DNA of 64,000 nucleotides from contig NC_092670.1 of assembly GCF_964355755.1 (NCBI RefSeq), forward strand, positions 26,773,795-26,837,794, written 5' to 3'. Positions 46,127 through 57,672 of the stretch are shown piece by piece. The notes beneath the pieces are model-generated. The model made no database searches and was not told the origin of the DNA. It saw only the letters and a list, made by a program, of their open reading frames with translations. Numbering within the stretch: the stretch's first letter is position 1; every line of letters begins with the position of its first letter. Origin of the DNA: Antedon mediterranea (taxonomy: Eukaryota; Echinodermata; Crinoidea; Comatulida; Antedonidae). Both the position numbers and the translations under genes were made by a program.

Positions 46127-46280
46127 ATGGCACGTCGGTTGATGTATGTTAAGGTGGTCCTAGCGACATCAATGGTATGGTTTATGCTGGATATTATGTT
46201 GATCATGTACTATAGTGAATGCTCCCAGAATAATTGCAATCAGGAAAATGCTCATGGTCAGCCAGTCCTCCGGGAAGAAA
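46127..46280 (+). CDS. Polypeptide GalNAc-transferase (GALNT1/13-like), coding exon 1
   Basis: Encodes 51 residues plus one base: MARRLMYVKVVLATSMVWFM, LDIMLIMYYSEC and a polar stem. This is a type II Golgi anchor: short basic tail, membrane segment at about residues 8-30, then lumenal stem. Wording (KVVLATSxxW, YFSEC-like end) matches the anchor of GALNT1 and GALNT13. The exon ends GAAGAAA before GTAAGT at 46281, a phase 1 donor. The ATG has A at -3 and G at +4. Open frame beyond 46281 is intron read-through. The full enzyme moves GalNAc from UDP-GalNAc to Ser/Thr of mucin-type proteins. The exon joins 58815-59034 in frame. Confidence 0.85.
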
Positions 46281-46534
46281 GTAAGTACAATTCTTGTTCT
46301 GCATTGCTCGCTGAAGTGAATGCTATGCGCACCCAGATAGATGTCCATCCTTTGTATAATTACCATAATTACTATGTCACAATAGAGAGTTCATCCAAAG
46401 ACAGTGTAGCAGGAAGATATGACACTTCCTATTTGATCAATGCAAATAAACGCGAGACACTATGCGCCATTTACTCAATTTCAAGAGCACCTCGCATGTC
46501 AAGTACTGTAGGGATACGTAAAGTTATTCTATAG

Positions 46535-46955
46535 GAAATAGGCTAACACTGTAACAGTAGAATCTATGAATGTACGAATTAACATATAAAATGTAATGTT
46601 ATCTTCAGATTTAGATTGATTTATTAAGTCATTTAGTACAATGATAATTGTTTTCTTGGCAGAAAAACAAAGCAATACACACATAATATTTACATACATG
46701 ATCAACATGGAACTTAACGACTGATCAAGCAATATAAATACAAAAGCCCTAATGACCTATCTTTGGAAATCATTGTTGTGTAGTCTAATGGGTAAGAATG
46801 ACAATTTATGTTTTTTATGTTTTCTATTTGTTTTAAAACTGGAATTGTTGTTAATCTTCCAGATCTTGTAACTACTATTACTTTACTGTTGAGAATATAA
46901 GATTCATCAGCTAAAATACTATTTAATTTAGATAATTTCATCATTACACATTTGT
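46535..46955 (-). pseudogene. LINE remnant piece 4: C-terminal tail and 3' end
   Basis: The minus strand reads MMKLSKLNSILADESYILNS, VVTRSGRLTTIPVL and INCHSYPLDYTT. The ILADxSHPL...LPSGRR...P order is the last conserved block of L2/Rex1-like LINE proteins. Piece order on the minus strand: 53985-53791, 49822-49440, 47640-47223, then this one. It is parted from piece 3 by a SINE. Confidence 0.65.
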
Positions 46956-47222
46956 TTTTTTTATTTATTTATTCAATTTTAGGCAAATTGCCAAGGATAA
47001 CCACAAGTGAACTCAATCACTGTCCTTCTCTCAAAGGTGGCTCTCCTGTTCACACGACAAACATACACACAAGATGCTCTACATAAACAAAGACTTAATA
47101 CAAGTCTTTGGGAGTGGAGATGCAAATTGTCATGATAAAAAAATCCTGACAGGACAGGACTTGAACCCAGGACCCTAAGATTGGTAGCCAAGCATCATAA
47201 CCACCGAGCCACAACTCCAATC
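46956..47222 (-). repeat. tRNA-derived SINE, full length with target duplication
   Basis: The minus strand begins GGAGTTGTGGCTCGGTGG (A box TGGCTCGGTGG). About 35 bases later GGTTCAAGTCC is a B box, a good RNA polymerase III split promoter. A unique body follows, ending in AATAAATAAATAAAAAAAA. CATTTGT flanks both ends (46949-46955 and 47223-47229). It sits in the C-terminal region of a LINE, splitting the reading just before the MMKLSKLNS block. About 267 bp. Confidence 0.85.
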
Positions 47223-47640
47223 CATTTGTGTGATATCTTTAATCTTGACACCAGTAATTTTGCTTGCATTCCTAACTATTCTGTTTAACTTATTCAATTT
47301 TTTCTTTGTTAGACCATTTACCCAAGTAACACAACAAAAGCTTAATACAGATTGAATAACACTTTGATAAAAAAGAAATAAAGAATCACGGCCTATGTTA
47401 TATTGTTTTAACTTCGTCCATTTCTTCCTCCTGTTCGTACTATGTCAATGGCCCTTCGCCATAATCGACACTCTTCTCATTTTCCTTTTAAAGGACATAC
47501 TACTTTTTTTCTTTACTCTACTCTACCTCACTCTCTCTCGCTTAATCTTTTCATCTTAACTCTTCTGTACTTGACATTAAAACTGCCCTTAAGATGTGAC
47601 CTATAATTTCTTACACAACATTAATTATAATAATAATAAC
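47223..47640 (-). pseudogene. LINE remnant piece 3: thumb region
   Basis: The minus strand reads RRDSLFLFYQSVIQSVLSFC, CVTWVNGLTKKKLNKLNRIV and RNASKITGVKIKDI. FYxSxIxSVLSFC and ASKITG are typical of the region after the RT palm in L2/Rex1-like LINEs. The pyrimidine-rich stretch 47430-47540 is uninformative. Confidence 0.75.
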
Positions 47641-47654
47641 AATAAAAATTATAA

Positions 47655-49230
47655 CTAGAATTTAATTCGTCACTTTGACGAATTATAGGTGATCATTTTT
47701 ATCATTTTATTGACATTAATATTTTTTTAAACATGCACGTACGTTAACATATAATCGAAAAATGTTGATGTACAGTATGCCATCCTATTATACGCTTATA
47801 GCGCTGAGTTGTGCCTATTATATGCCATATACATTATGTACAGTATATACTGTATATCTATATACAGTGTAGCATAGGTGAAATTACGGGACACACATCA
47901 TGTTCCATTTTTTTGGTATGATGGAATTATCAAAATAAACTCAAAGATGACAATTTCGAAAGATAATAAATTGAGCAAATAAATATAAGAATTGGAAGAA
48001 AATTTGGCACGTAGAAGCGCTGTACGCGCTCTTTGTATAACTTTTACGAAAAAGATGAAAATACTACTTTTTACTTCAACTGGCCATATGTTAACGTCAC
48101 AACATCCAATAGGCTTGATTTTTGTATGAATTCACATCTACATTTCATCAGCTTTCATAATAAATTATAATCATCAAGGTAACTTTTAATTCTGAAAAGC
48201 TGTAAGATATTCAAATTCACGGTGAAGGTGAAATTACACGACCTATGTTAATCAAGTTTTTACGCGTGATGAAGTCATCAAAATAAAAGTAGTGGCAAGT
48301 CATAAGAAAGTCAATTAATTGAGCAATCACATACTGAAAATTGAGCGAAAACCGGGCACAAAATAACAGAGATGCGTTCTATTGAATGTGAAAAAGAATG
48401 ACAAAAGAGAAAAATAACTTAATTTTAAATTCAAGTGGCCATTTGATGACGTAAAAACATTTTGTACGTAAAATGTGTACATGAATTCATATCTACAACT
48501 CAACGGCTTCCAGAAAAAGTTAAAAAAATTGGGGGTCATCGTGCATTTTGAATTATTTTCATTTTTAAAATGCCTTATTTTTCACCATTTTCAACACTTT
48601 GATGCAATTAATTTGCGCATTTTGTCATTTTGAACCTCTTCGTATAGCGTTATTTTATATCGGAACTGACTCAAATTTGGTGAATGTACTAAAGATGGTG
48701 AGTAGAATGCGGTTTGTAAAAAAAATCGTATTTTTTACGCTTTTTAAGTATCACGCGCGCAAAAATTTTTTTTTTGCGCAGTAATTTTTTAAAAACACGC
48801 AAATGGCCTAATTCATGCTCTAAATTGATCAAAACTTAATTTTGAGGTTTTTAAATTTTTAAAGCGCGATTTCACGCGCATAACCCTACGTGTGCATGCG
48901 TTTTTATTTGATAATATTTTTACACTTGACCTGAAGTTTACGTTTAGTGAATTACATTAATATGTGATAATTAATTATGGAGATATGATTGATAATGTGA
49001 TTTCACAAAATGGCGTATAAATTACGTCACGGTTGAGTGATCACGCTGAAAAGCTTATTAGAACTAAGTTAAAGTATATGAAAGACATTGTGAAATTTTG
49101 GTAATCATTGACATTAAACTTTTTGAGATATCTGTTAGATTACACAAAATCTGTACAGAAAGTAATAAATAATAACAAAGATTTCATACAATAACAATAG
49201 GTGATCATTTTATTCTAAATGATCACCTAA
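47655..49230 (-). mobile_element. Helitron-like (Helentron/HINE-like) copy B1
   Basis: The left end CTAGAATTTAATTCGTCACT forms the same hairpin and CTAG^T end as family A. The right end is a dyad GGTGATCATTT...AAATGATCACC followed by TAATT. The body differs from family A. It includes two related units of about 300 bp (around 47870-48200 and 48230-48540), each with GTGAAATTAC...CATCA, AGTGGCCAT/ACTGGCCAT and GAATTCA(C/T)ATCTACA. No Rep/helicase gene. The host sequence on both sides is the same LINE. Confidence 0.75.
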
Positions 49231-49439
49231 TTATAACTATAACAATTATAATAAATAACAATTATTATAATAATGACAATATTAACTATAGTAATGATTA
49301 CAACAATTTTAAATGTAAATATGTGTTTGTATGATGTAATGTTTAAGCAGATATTAGCCCTTGATGGCATTTGCAGCAATATAGAAATTGAATTGAATTG
49401 AACTTCCTTAAGGAATACAGTGTTGAAAACATTTAGCAT

Positions 49440-49822
49440 ACACTTTGCACGTATGTGTATCCCAAGAGAGAGAGAGACTCTGGATTTTCAACATAATTTC
49501 CCTCAATAACAAGTGGAATGTGATTAAAGTCAAATATAAGCTCTTTGGTTTTTTAGAATTGTTACACAAATAATTAGTATTAACCAATCTAAAACCCTTG
49601 ATACTTCTTCTCTATACAAATTCATCTCTTCAGACCAGTCAAACACATATCATCCGCAAAGGTTACATGAATTAACATTACATCTTAAATCACTAACATA
49701 TATTAAAAATAAAAGTGGTGATAACACACATGTTCCCGTATTTGAGTCAATACCAGTTCTACCAGTAACAAAATTGCTTATACATGAACATAAATAAGGA
49801 TTTACATTCATTGTTATCAGCT
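49440..49822 (-). pseudogene. LINE remnant piece 2: RT palm
   Basis: The minus strand reads NVNPYLCSCISNFVT, NTGTCVLSPLLFLIYVSDL, HVTFADDMCLTGL (FADD catalytic block near 49660) and TKELIFDFNHIPLVI, with stops and shifts. It joins in frame to the upstream piece at 53791-53985 once the foldback element and one ATCAGCT copy are removed (LLRKLITMNVNPY). Confidence 0.85.
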
Positions 49823-50017
49823 GTATCACCCACTAATGTAACAATCAACCACTATTACGTAACAAACATCAACCACTAATGTAACATTAACCACCAACGT
49901 AACAAACATCAACCACTAACGTAACATTAACCACTAATGTAACAAAAATCACCCACTAATGTAACATTAACCACTAACATAACAAACATCAACCACTAAT
50001 GTAACATTAACCACTAA

Positions 50018-51078
50018 GGCCCTGTTCAGACCCATGGCGTTAGACCGTTTTAGCGTACAACGTTACTATCAAGGTCACGTTACAAACCGCAGAGAAAAAA
50101 ACGAGGTGTTCAGACCCATAGCGTACGATTATCGTTACAACGGAAGTACGTCATCCAGGTTGTTTCTAGTTGCATATTCATGTGCTCTTACCCACGTGTT
50201 TTCATCATTATTTCCACTGTATATAGGCCTAGATCTCAGCCCTACAATTATGACAAAATTTGCCGTAAATAAAACATACCTCAGCATTTATTTAAGAAAA
50301 ATATAGTAAAGCCAAATTTCTGTTTCTATTGTTTTTATTTTGTAGTAAAAAACATTTTCCCCAGGCTCTTGTGTTACGAAAATAAAGCAGGCCTCGTAAT
50401 GATGAAGAAAAATATGATTGTGATTAGTCTATCCAGTCCAGTCAAAGATATATATTCTTTGGTCCAGTCGGTTGAAAATAACCCTTAACTTGCTAATAAA
50501 AGGGACACAGCTCCCCTTGTTTGTTTACTGATTTTTTTAGGAGTTAGGGGGTTTTCAGCATTAAACTTGTCCAGTCTAGTCTGCCTTGTATGAATGAGTG
50601 ACTTGATGTCCCACGCTAGTTTTTAGCTTGAATGAAATGCGTGAATGGCTCTAGGCCTTAGCTAGGCCTAAAAGCGGATGGGATCGTAGTCCCTATGTTT
50701 AAATACAAGGTGCATGTATTTATGTCATTTGTTAGAAAATATAATGGTAATCAGTTGATAATAGTTTGTAGCCTTTGTAACAGTTGTATTTGTAGTGTAG
50801 TTAGGCCTTATTTATTCTGGCCTTTTTGCTATTGAAATCCATCTCACACATTGACGATACAAGATGTCAGCCTAGGTCAAACCTTGTTTCGCGTCATAAC
50901 AGGAAACGTTCTGATTGGATACAACGTTGACTTACAGTAGCGTCGTACGCTAAAACGGTACTATCAACCGTTTTCCACTACAACGCTACAACCGTTGTAC
51001 GCTCCCCAACTGTTCAGACACACATTCTTTTAGCGTCGTACGCTAAAACGGTCTAACGCCATGGGTCTGAACAGGGCC
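50018..51078. mobile_element. PIF/Harbinger-like MITE inside the foldback left arm
   Basis: GGCCCTGTTCAGACCCATGG at the left is mirrored at the right. The inverted repeat is 41 bases and nearly perfect, and continues TTAGCGTACAACG-like. Flanks are TAA at 50015-50017 and 51079-51081. An inner ACAACGTTACTATCAAGG/CAACCG stretch adds subterminal symmetry. No transposase. The tandem array resumes in register after it. Confidence 0.9.
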
Positions 51079-51649
51079 TAACGTAACAAAAATCAACCAC
51101 TAATGTAACATTAACCACTAACATAACAAACATCAACCACTAATTTAACATTAACCACTAACATAACAAACATCAACCACTAATGTAACATTAACCACTA
51201 ACGTAACAAACATCAACCACTAACGTAACATTAACCACTAATGTAACAAAAATCACCCACTAATGTAACATTAACCACTAACATAACAAACATCAACCAC
51301 TAATGTAACATTAACCACTAACGTAACAAAAATCAACCACTAACGTAACAATCCATTAACCACGATCGTAGCAACAGTTTAACCACTAACAACAACTAAC
51401 TAACAATCTTCATTAACCATTAAAGTAACAGAATTTAACCACTAACATAACAACAGTAGAAAATGTTGAGAAATCTTAGACTTTAAAAACTCTTTTTCAT
51501 ATTTTTTTTTTTGAAAGTTGGAAATCTAGGAATTGAGTTCAGTCATTTCATGTTTGTCTGTTCGTCAGCTCTCTTTGACTAGATAAATAATGGTGTTACA
51601 TTTAACTACTGTATATTAAATTTAAATTATTAAATTAAAATTAAGTTAA

Positions 51650-52150
51650 GGACGACCATACCTCTCGTTAAGGATCGCGTCTTATAATTGACTATTTCTC
51701 GTTAGTGACCTCTCCTAAGAAACAGCTTCTTTTAACGACCACTACCTCTCATAAATGACCACCTCTTTTAAAGGACCACCTTTTGTAAGTGACCATATCA
51801 TCTCAAAAGTGTACGCTTATCATAATCGACCACCTTTCGTAAGTGACTACCTCTTCTAAAGGACCACCATGTCTAGTAAGGGACCTCTTACAAGAGGTGG
51901 TGGTTCTTTATAATAGGTGGTTCCTTACGAGAGGTAGTGGTTGTTAATATAGGTGGTCGATTATGAGAAGCGTTCCTTTACAAGAGGTGGTCACTTACGA
52001 GAGGTGGTCGATTTATAAGACACAGTCCCTTACAGAAGTGGTGGTCGTTTAAGAGAGGTGGTCACTTATGAGAGGTGTTTGATAATGAGAAGCAGTCCCT
52101 TAAGAGAGGTGGTGGTAATGAGTGTGGTTGCTTACGATGTATGGCCGTTT
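51650..52150. repeat. Central inverted minisatellite of the foldback element
   Basis: Units like GACCACCTCTCGTAAGTG dominate up to about 51880 and their complements (CACTTACGAGAGGTGGTC) from about 51890 on. The middle is thus a palindrome at two scales: each array is tandem, and the two arrays are inverted to each other. Confidence 0.8.
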
Positions 52151-53790
52151 TATGAAGGTGACTGCTTTTGAGTAAAGAGATGCATTTGCACAAATTTAAA
52201 CATAGGTTTGTAAAAAACACATGATTAAAACTGAAATTCAAAAAAGTCTAAAATTTCCAACTTACAAGACTTTAGTGGTTAGATGCTGTTACATTAGTGG
52301 TTAATGAAGTTTGTTACATTAGTGGTTGATTTTTGTTACGTTAGTGGTTAATGAAGTTTGTTACGTTAGTGGTTGATGTTTGTTACGTTTGTGGTTAATG
52401 TTACATTAGTGGTTGATTTTTGTTACGTTAGTGGTTAATGTTACATTAGTGGTTGATTTTTGTTACGTTAGTGGTTAATGTTACATTAGTGGTTGATGTT
52501 TGTTACGTTAGTGGTTAATGTTACATTAGTGGTTGATTTTTGTTACGTTAGTGGTTAATGTTACATTAGTGGTTGATTTTTGTTACGTTAGTGGTTAATG
52601 TTACATTAGTGGTTGATGTTTGTTACGTTGGTGGTTAATGTTACATTAGTGGTTGATGTTTGTTATGTTAGTGGTTAATGTTACATTAGTGGTTGATTTT
52701 TGTTACGTTAGTGGTTAATGTTACATTAGTGGTTGATGTTTGTTACGTTGGTGGGTAATGTTACATTAGTGGTTGATGTTTGTTATGTTAGTGGTTAATG
52801 TTAAATTAGTGGTTGATGTTTGTTACATTAGTGGTTAATGTTACATTAGTGGTTGATGTTTGTTACGTTGGTGGTTAATGTTACATTAGTGGTTGATTTT
52901 TGTAACGTTAGTGGTTAATGTTACATTAGTGGTTGATGTTTGTTACGTTGGTGGTTAATGTTACATTAGTGGTTGATGTTTGTTACGTTGGTGGTTAATG
53001 TTACATTAGGGGTTGATGTTTTTTACATTAGTGGTTAATGTTACATTAGTGGTTGATGTTTTTTATGGTAGTAGTGGTTAATATTACATTAGTGGTTGAT
53101 GTTTGTTACGTTGGTGGTTAATGTTACATTAGTGGTTAATGTTTGTTACATTAGTGGTTAATGTTACATTAGTGGTTGATGTTTGTTACATTGGTGGTTA
53201 ATGTTACATTAGTGGTTGATGTTTGTTACGTAAGTGATTAATGTTACATTAGTGGTTGATGTTTGTTATGGTAGTGGTTAATATTACATTAGTGGTTGAT
53301 GTTTGTTATGTTGGTGGTTAATGTTACATTAGTGGTTAATGTTTGTTACATTAGTGGTTAATGTTACATTAGTGGTTTATGTTTGTTACATTGGTGGTTA
53401 ATGTTACATTAGTGGTTGATGTTTGTTACATAAGTGGTTAATGTTACATTAGTGGTTGATGTTTGTTATGGTAGTGGTTAATATTACATTAGTGATTGAT
53501 GTTTGTTACGTTGGTGATTAATGTTACATTAGTGGTTAATGTTTGTTACATTAGTGGTTAATGTTACATTAGTGGTTGATGTTTGTTACATTGGTGGTTA
53601 ATGTTACATTAGTGGTTGATGTTTGTTACGTAAGTGGTTAATGTTACGTTAGTGGTTGATGTTTGTTACATTAGTGGTTAATGTTTGTTACATTAGTGGT
53701 TAATGTTACATTAGGGGTTGATGTTTGTTACATTAGTGGTTAATGTTACATTAGTGATTGATTGTTACATTAGTGGTTGATACATCAGCT

Positions 53791-53985
53791 TCCTCAATAG
53801 TACACTTGGCCGAATAGTATTGAAAGCAGAACTGTAGACAATAAACAATGATCTTGCATAACACTTTGCCTTATAATCTAAGTGCTCATAGATTGGTTGT
53901 AATGTAAGAGACACAAAGTAGCATCCTCTACACTTCTGTTTGAACAATAAGCAAATTGGGATGGGTCCGCTTGATACTTTGTTTC
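53791..53985 (-). pseudogene. LINE remnant piece 1: RT fingers
   Basis: The minus strand reads QFAYCSNRSVEDATLCLLHY, then RSLFIVYSSAFNTIRPSVLL. QFAYxxNRSVEDA and LFIDYSSAFNTIxP are hallmarks of Rex1/L2-like LINEs. Here the catalytic Asp of LFIDY is replaced by Val, one sign of decay. Upstream parts of the LINE were not found beyond about 53985. Confidence 0.85.
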
Positions 53986-54840
53986 TTTAATTAAAATCTT
54001 TATAGAAAGTGCAAATTAGACATATTTTTATGCTTCAAAATAACAATTTGAGTTTAAATTTCCTGGAATTGTTTAGGTACTATCATATTTAATTTTTTTA
54101 TTTTAATGTTTTTTTTAATGTTTTTATTTTATTACAAACCATCTTAAAAAAAAATATTATTTACACTTTAATTAGACCCAAAATACTTCAAATTTGGTTA
54201 GAAGCATAAAACTTGATATGGCAACTTGTATAAAAAATTCGCAACTTTTAAGCTTTAACACCATTTAAACTTTGACCTAAGACCCTGACCGATTCTTCAG
54301 AACTCGTAAACCATACATTCTAGAAACACGAAAATAATGGCATATGATGCTCTTAGGTCCAAAAATGCAGATCGTTAAAAACCATGTACTGTGTATCTAT
54401 TGACTCTGATTCAATCACCTCACGATGTGTTGCAACATGTACGTACACGAGGTGTAAAGTGTTGGAAAATTAAACTTATATGCCTAGTTTGTGTCATTTA
54501 TTATCGTAGAATATCTTATTTTAAACGTCAATTGAATTTATCAAGCAGAAAAGCAAGTATACAATATTTGTTAGATAAAAATGTACCAAAGGAATTTAAT
54601 AAGCTTGTTTATGGCAGCCGATACAAAATAGTGGTTTTTCGTTTTGTGATTCGATTCATTTCTTTTTGTATCGTCAAATTGACAAGACAAGTTGCTCTAT
54701 ATTTATAAAGAAGTATTAGATATGTCGCAATATGTTGCCTTTGTTTACTTAATTGTAAACAAGGCAGAAATAGTTACACTAGGTTAGGCTGTCTACTAGA
54801 CGGTGTCTGTATGTCCATTTAAACAGGTGTTTTGCCCGCC
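53986..54840. other. Intronic, unassigned
   Basis: AT-rich. A 105-codon open frame at 54391-54708 on the + strand is basic and resembles no family I know. TTTGACCTAAGACCCTGACC near 54270 recalls the dispersed GACCTTTGACCT repeats. Nothing else is supported. Confidence 0.4.
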
Positions 54841-55900
54841 AATATGCCAAAACAAGAGTGCATTCAGTGCAGGGGCCCGCGTTCGACTGTGAACTGGGAA
54901 CGCCACATGCGATGCATTAACTGCCGTACGTGTAACCAAGACGATCCTTGCGTCGTTTGTGTCTGCTGGCTTATTACCGACTGCACATAGACTCCCTACA
55001 CAAAGTGGTCCCGTCAAATGCATTCATTCAGACGCATCTCGAATGGTTGCTGGTGAAAGGCAGGTTGAATAGGAATACCAATTCGAAAATCTTTGCCGGA
55101 CGTCCGTATAGTGACAGACGCATCCGAGACTTCGTGCCTCCAGGCATTTGGACGGTTGAGGAGGCGCTCTCACATCAACTTCCTAGAACTCTGGGCAGTC
55201 GAAAGGACTCTAAAGGCCCTCCGACCTCACGTGGCTGGACGTCACGTCTTTATACACTCCGACAATTCATGGTGGTAGCATATTTAAATCGTCAGGGGGC
55301 ACGAAGTCCCCGACGTTATGCTATCACCTATGGACACTGATGTTGATGTGCATAGACAACAACATCACACTCTCGGCTGCCCACATTTCGGGCAGCCTCA
55401 ACGTTGTTGCGGACGCCCTGTCCCGACAAACACTATGTCCCACAGAATGGTACCTTCTACCCAGCATCGCTACACTTATATTCGACCACTCCGGGCGGCC
55501 TCATATAGATCTGTTTGCGACGTCAGACAACACACAGCTCCTGACCTTTTGCACACGGTTCCGGGATGCTCGTGCATGGGCGGTGGATGCCCTGTCCATA
55601 CCTTGGGACGGACTAAGGGAATATGCATTTCTACTAATACCAACTGTTCTGACGAACATTCAGCGCCATCCTTGCCGGGTCCTTCTGATCGCCCCGGGCT
55701 GGACGCAACCTGTTTTACGATCATCCCCTGCATCGAGAGGATCTGCTGACGCAGGGCCGAGCTCTGTTCTCTCTACAGAACCTACAATCTCTGCGCTGTA
55801 TGGCCATAGTCGGGGATCAGCTCCGAGACTCAGGCATTTCAGATGGCCCTGCTGCCCTCCCGGCGAAATCTAGTCTGGAATCTACTCTTACCGTCTACAA
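54841..55900 (+). pseudogene. DIRS/Ngaro-type retrotransposon remnant: Cys cluster, RNase H, start of YR
   Basis: Begins MPKQECIQCRGP, with a Cys/His cluster (HMRCINCRTC, CVVCVCWL) like the N-terminus of DIRS-group ORF1. After a large deletion it reads THLEWLLVKGRLNRN, PDVRIVTDASETS (first RNase H Asp), HINFLELWAVERTL, IHSDNS, VVAYLNRQGARS and then AAHISGSLNVVADALSR, HIDLFAT, DALSIPWDGLREYAF and LLIAPGW. It changes frame near 55270 and 55340. The last bases (SLESTLTVYN) are the opening of the tyrosine recombinase. It is GC-rich against the AT-rich surroundings. RT is missing. Continues at 57410-57672. Confidence 0.85.
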
Positions 55901-57409
55901 TCCCATAGCAAAAAAAAATAATAGATTTAAGTAGTCGTAAGTAGAAATAGCTCTATTTTTAGTAGCCCTAATAGTTTTTAAGTAGACCTTTTTATCTCGC
56001 CTACTAAGGATTTTAACTCAATGAGTCAACGATGGAATGACTACTTCCCAGCTATTTAAAATAGATAGTTGATTAATAGTTACTGGCTATTAATTATTTG
56101 TTAACAGTCTATTGATAGGTCATTGGTAGCCCTAGTATAGCTATTATAAGTAGACAGTTGATAGATATGATACTCATAGATTTCTAATAGCTATCTGGTA
56201 GTCCATATCTATCTATTGTATAAAATAGATAGTTTATTAACATTTACTGGCTATTGTCAGTTTGTTTATGTCTATTAATAGGTTGCTGGTTGCCCTTGGT
56301 ATAGCTATTGTAAGTAGATAGATGTATACAACTGTGTTACTCACAGATTAAAAATAGTGAAAAATCTATCTAAGGGTATGTTCAGACTCAAGGCGTACGG
56401 TAATCCGTGGCGTTAAAAGTCAAGGTGTTCAGACACAACGATTAGCATTCCAAACGTCTTGTGTTTAAAGCGGAAGTTCCGTCATACCGAAACGGCCAAT
56501 GGGATACATACACACAATAAAACAACAACAGAGCTGAGAGTGACACGCGCGAAAGTTTACAACATAATACAATATATAATATAATGTTACCTTCAAATGT
56601 AATGGTTTTTTTGCCGATTTTTTTGCAAATCCTTACAGAAGATAGTAATTTCGAACATAATTATTACACGGACAATGACTTTGCCATTATTTGTATGATT
56701 TTAATTAATTTTGTGAAATCATGTCGCCGACGCCAACTTCGTCAGGAAGAATTTTGCAGTTTAGATGCAATTTCTTTAAAAACAGCCATCTTGTTGCCGG
56801 CGCTAGCTTTCCAATTCCTAATTTCTATCTTGTCTATAAATTCAGGACTGCCCCATAATGAAATCAAATCAGCCACTTCTGTACTTTTCCATGTAAAATG
56901 TTTCATTTTAATTCGAATGTTGCTGTTGATCTAGGCTAGCTCGAGGAATAGCTATATTGTTTTGCTATTAAAAAAAACCTCGCGAATAGACTGCTGCTAA
57001 TTGCGGTCGTGTCTTTTCATTGGCTGACGTTGACCGGAGGTTGAAATCACTGATGCATCAATGGATTAGCCTTATGAAATCTACCCTCTCCCGCTGGAGT
57101 TATTAACGCCACTGGCGCGGAGTAACAGCTCCCTAACGCTAATCCGCGGCATGGTTCAGACACAAAAATATGTACGCCGCGTACATAACTCCACCGTAAC
57201 TCCATGAGTCTGAACATACCCTGATACTATTAGTGAGGATTTTGAATTATGGTAATGAGGTAAAACCTATTAGGACCTATCTAAAATCTGCCTAAAATCT
57301 AATTATTAGTAGGTACCTTAATAGGTAATAGAGCTATATCTATTAAGGCGATAACTTATAAGGCTAATAGATATAGAGCTATATCTACTAAGACTTTTTG
57401 TTATGGGAT
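55901..57409. mobile_element. Inverted-repeat element (TCCCATARCAAAAA ends) splitting the DIRS/Ngaro remnant
   Basis: The left TCCCATAGCAAAAA and right TTTTTGTTATGGGA ends are inverted with one mismatch. The interior is built of AGTAG/ATAG-type words: units near 56040-56150 and 56210-56320 share AATAGATAGTT, TTACTGGCTATT and TATAGCTATT as a ~170-bp tandem pair. The target duplication is unclear (left CTACAA, right TAGTTG). No transposase. It contains a Harbinger-like insertion at 56374-57221. Confidence 0.65.
56374..57221. mobile_element. PIF/Harbinger-like MITE (GGGTATGTTCAGACTCA ends)
   Basis: GGGTATGTTCAGACTCAAGG at the left matches the complement of the right end (TGAGTCTGAACATACCC). Flanks are TAA (56371-56373) and TGA (57222-57224), a TAA duplication with one change. 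Second copies of the TGTTCAGACAC word lie inside both ends. A 116-codon open frame (56584-56934) has no known motif. Related to 50018-51078 by end sequence. Confidence 0.75.
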
Positions 57410-57672
57410 AGTTGATTAAAGCATTTCTTTACATGTTGCAGGCGGCTATTTCAGGCTATAGGTCCGCCATTGAGGCCGGTGACACCAAATCTTGAAGACG
57501 GCTTCACTATATCGTCATCCTCCGTTATCACGGAATGTTCAGAGAACGACCTCCAGTCAAGGTCGTGATTCCTCGATGGGATGTTAACGTCGTCCTAGCC
57601 GCTCTTACACGCCCACCATTTGAGCCTATGAGAAAGGCTACTCTTTATAACCTCTTGCTGAAGACATAACCA
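57410..57672 (+). pseudogene. DIRS/Ngaro remnant, tyrosine recombinase N-terminal part
   Basis: The + strand reads AISGYRSAIEAGD, HGMFRERPPVKVV and IPRWDVNVVLAALTRPPFEP, then TLYNLLLKT. WDxxxVLxxLxxPPFEP...LxxKT is typical of DIRS/Ngaro recombinases just before the catalytic Arg. The catalytic R..H..Y tetrad is not reached. Same copy as 54841-55900. Confidence 0.8.

Larger units (their letters stand above)
49823..53783. mobile_element. Foldback (TU/FB-like) element with tandem-repeat arms
   Basis: Both ends read GTATCA.CCACTAATGTAAC inward, flanked by ATCAGCT (49816-49822 and 53784-53790). The left arm (49828-50017 plus 51079-51480) is a tandem array of about 20-bp units, AACCACTAAYGTAACATT and AACCACTAAYGTAACAAACATC, alternating as a 40-bp pair. 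The right arm (52275-53783) is the same array inverted and longer, roughly 37 pairs. The centre (51650-52150) is a second inverted array of GACCACCTCTCGTAAGTG units with its mirror near 51890. Excision restores the host LINE frame. There is no coding sequence. Sea urchin TU and fly FB elements have arms of this design. Confidence 0.85.

Noticed and set aside
46281-46534. Extension of the GALNT first exon open frame past 46280
   Set aside because: A consensus donor GTAAGT begins at 46281, the intron phase matches the next exon, and the extra residues have no family counterpart.
49823-53783. CRISPR-like array
   Set aside because: Units are contiguous and inverted between halves, with no unique spacers, and the setting is an animal intron.
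54391-54708. 105-codon open frame as a gene
   Set aside because: No recognisable domain, splice signals or family resemblance; it lies in an intron full of repeats.
56584-56934. 116-codon open frame in a Harbinger-like MITE as a transposase
   Set aside because: No DDE or Myb-like motif; the element is only 848 bp.
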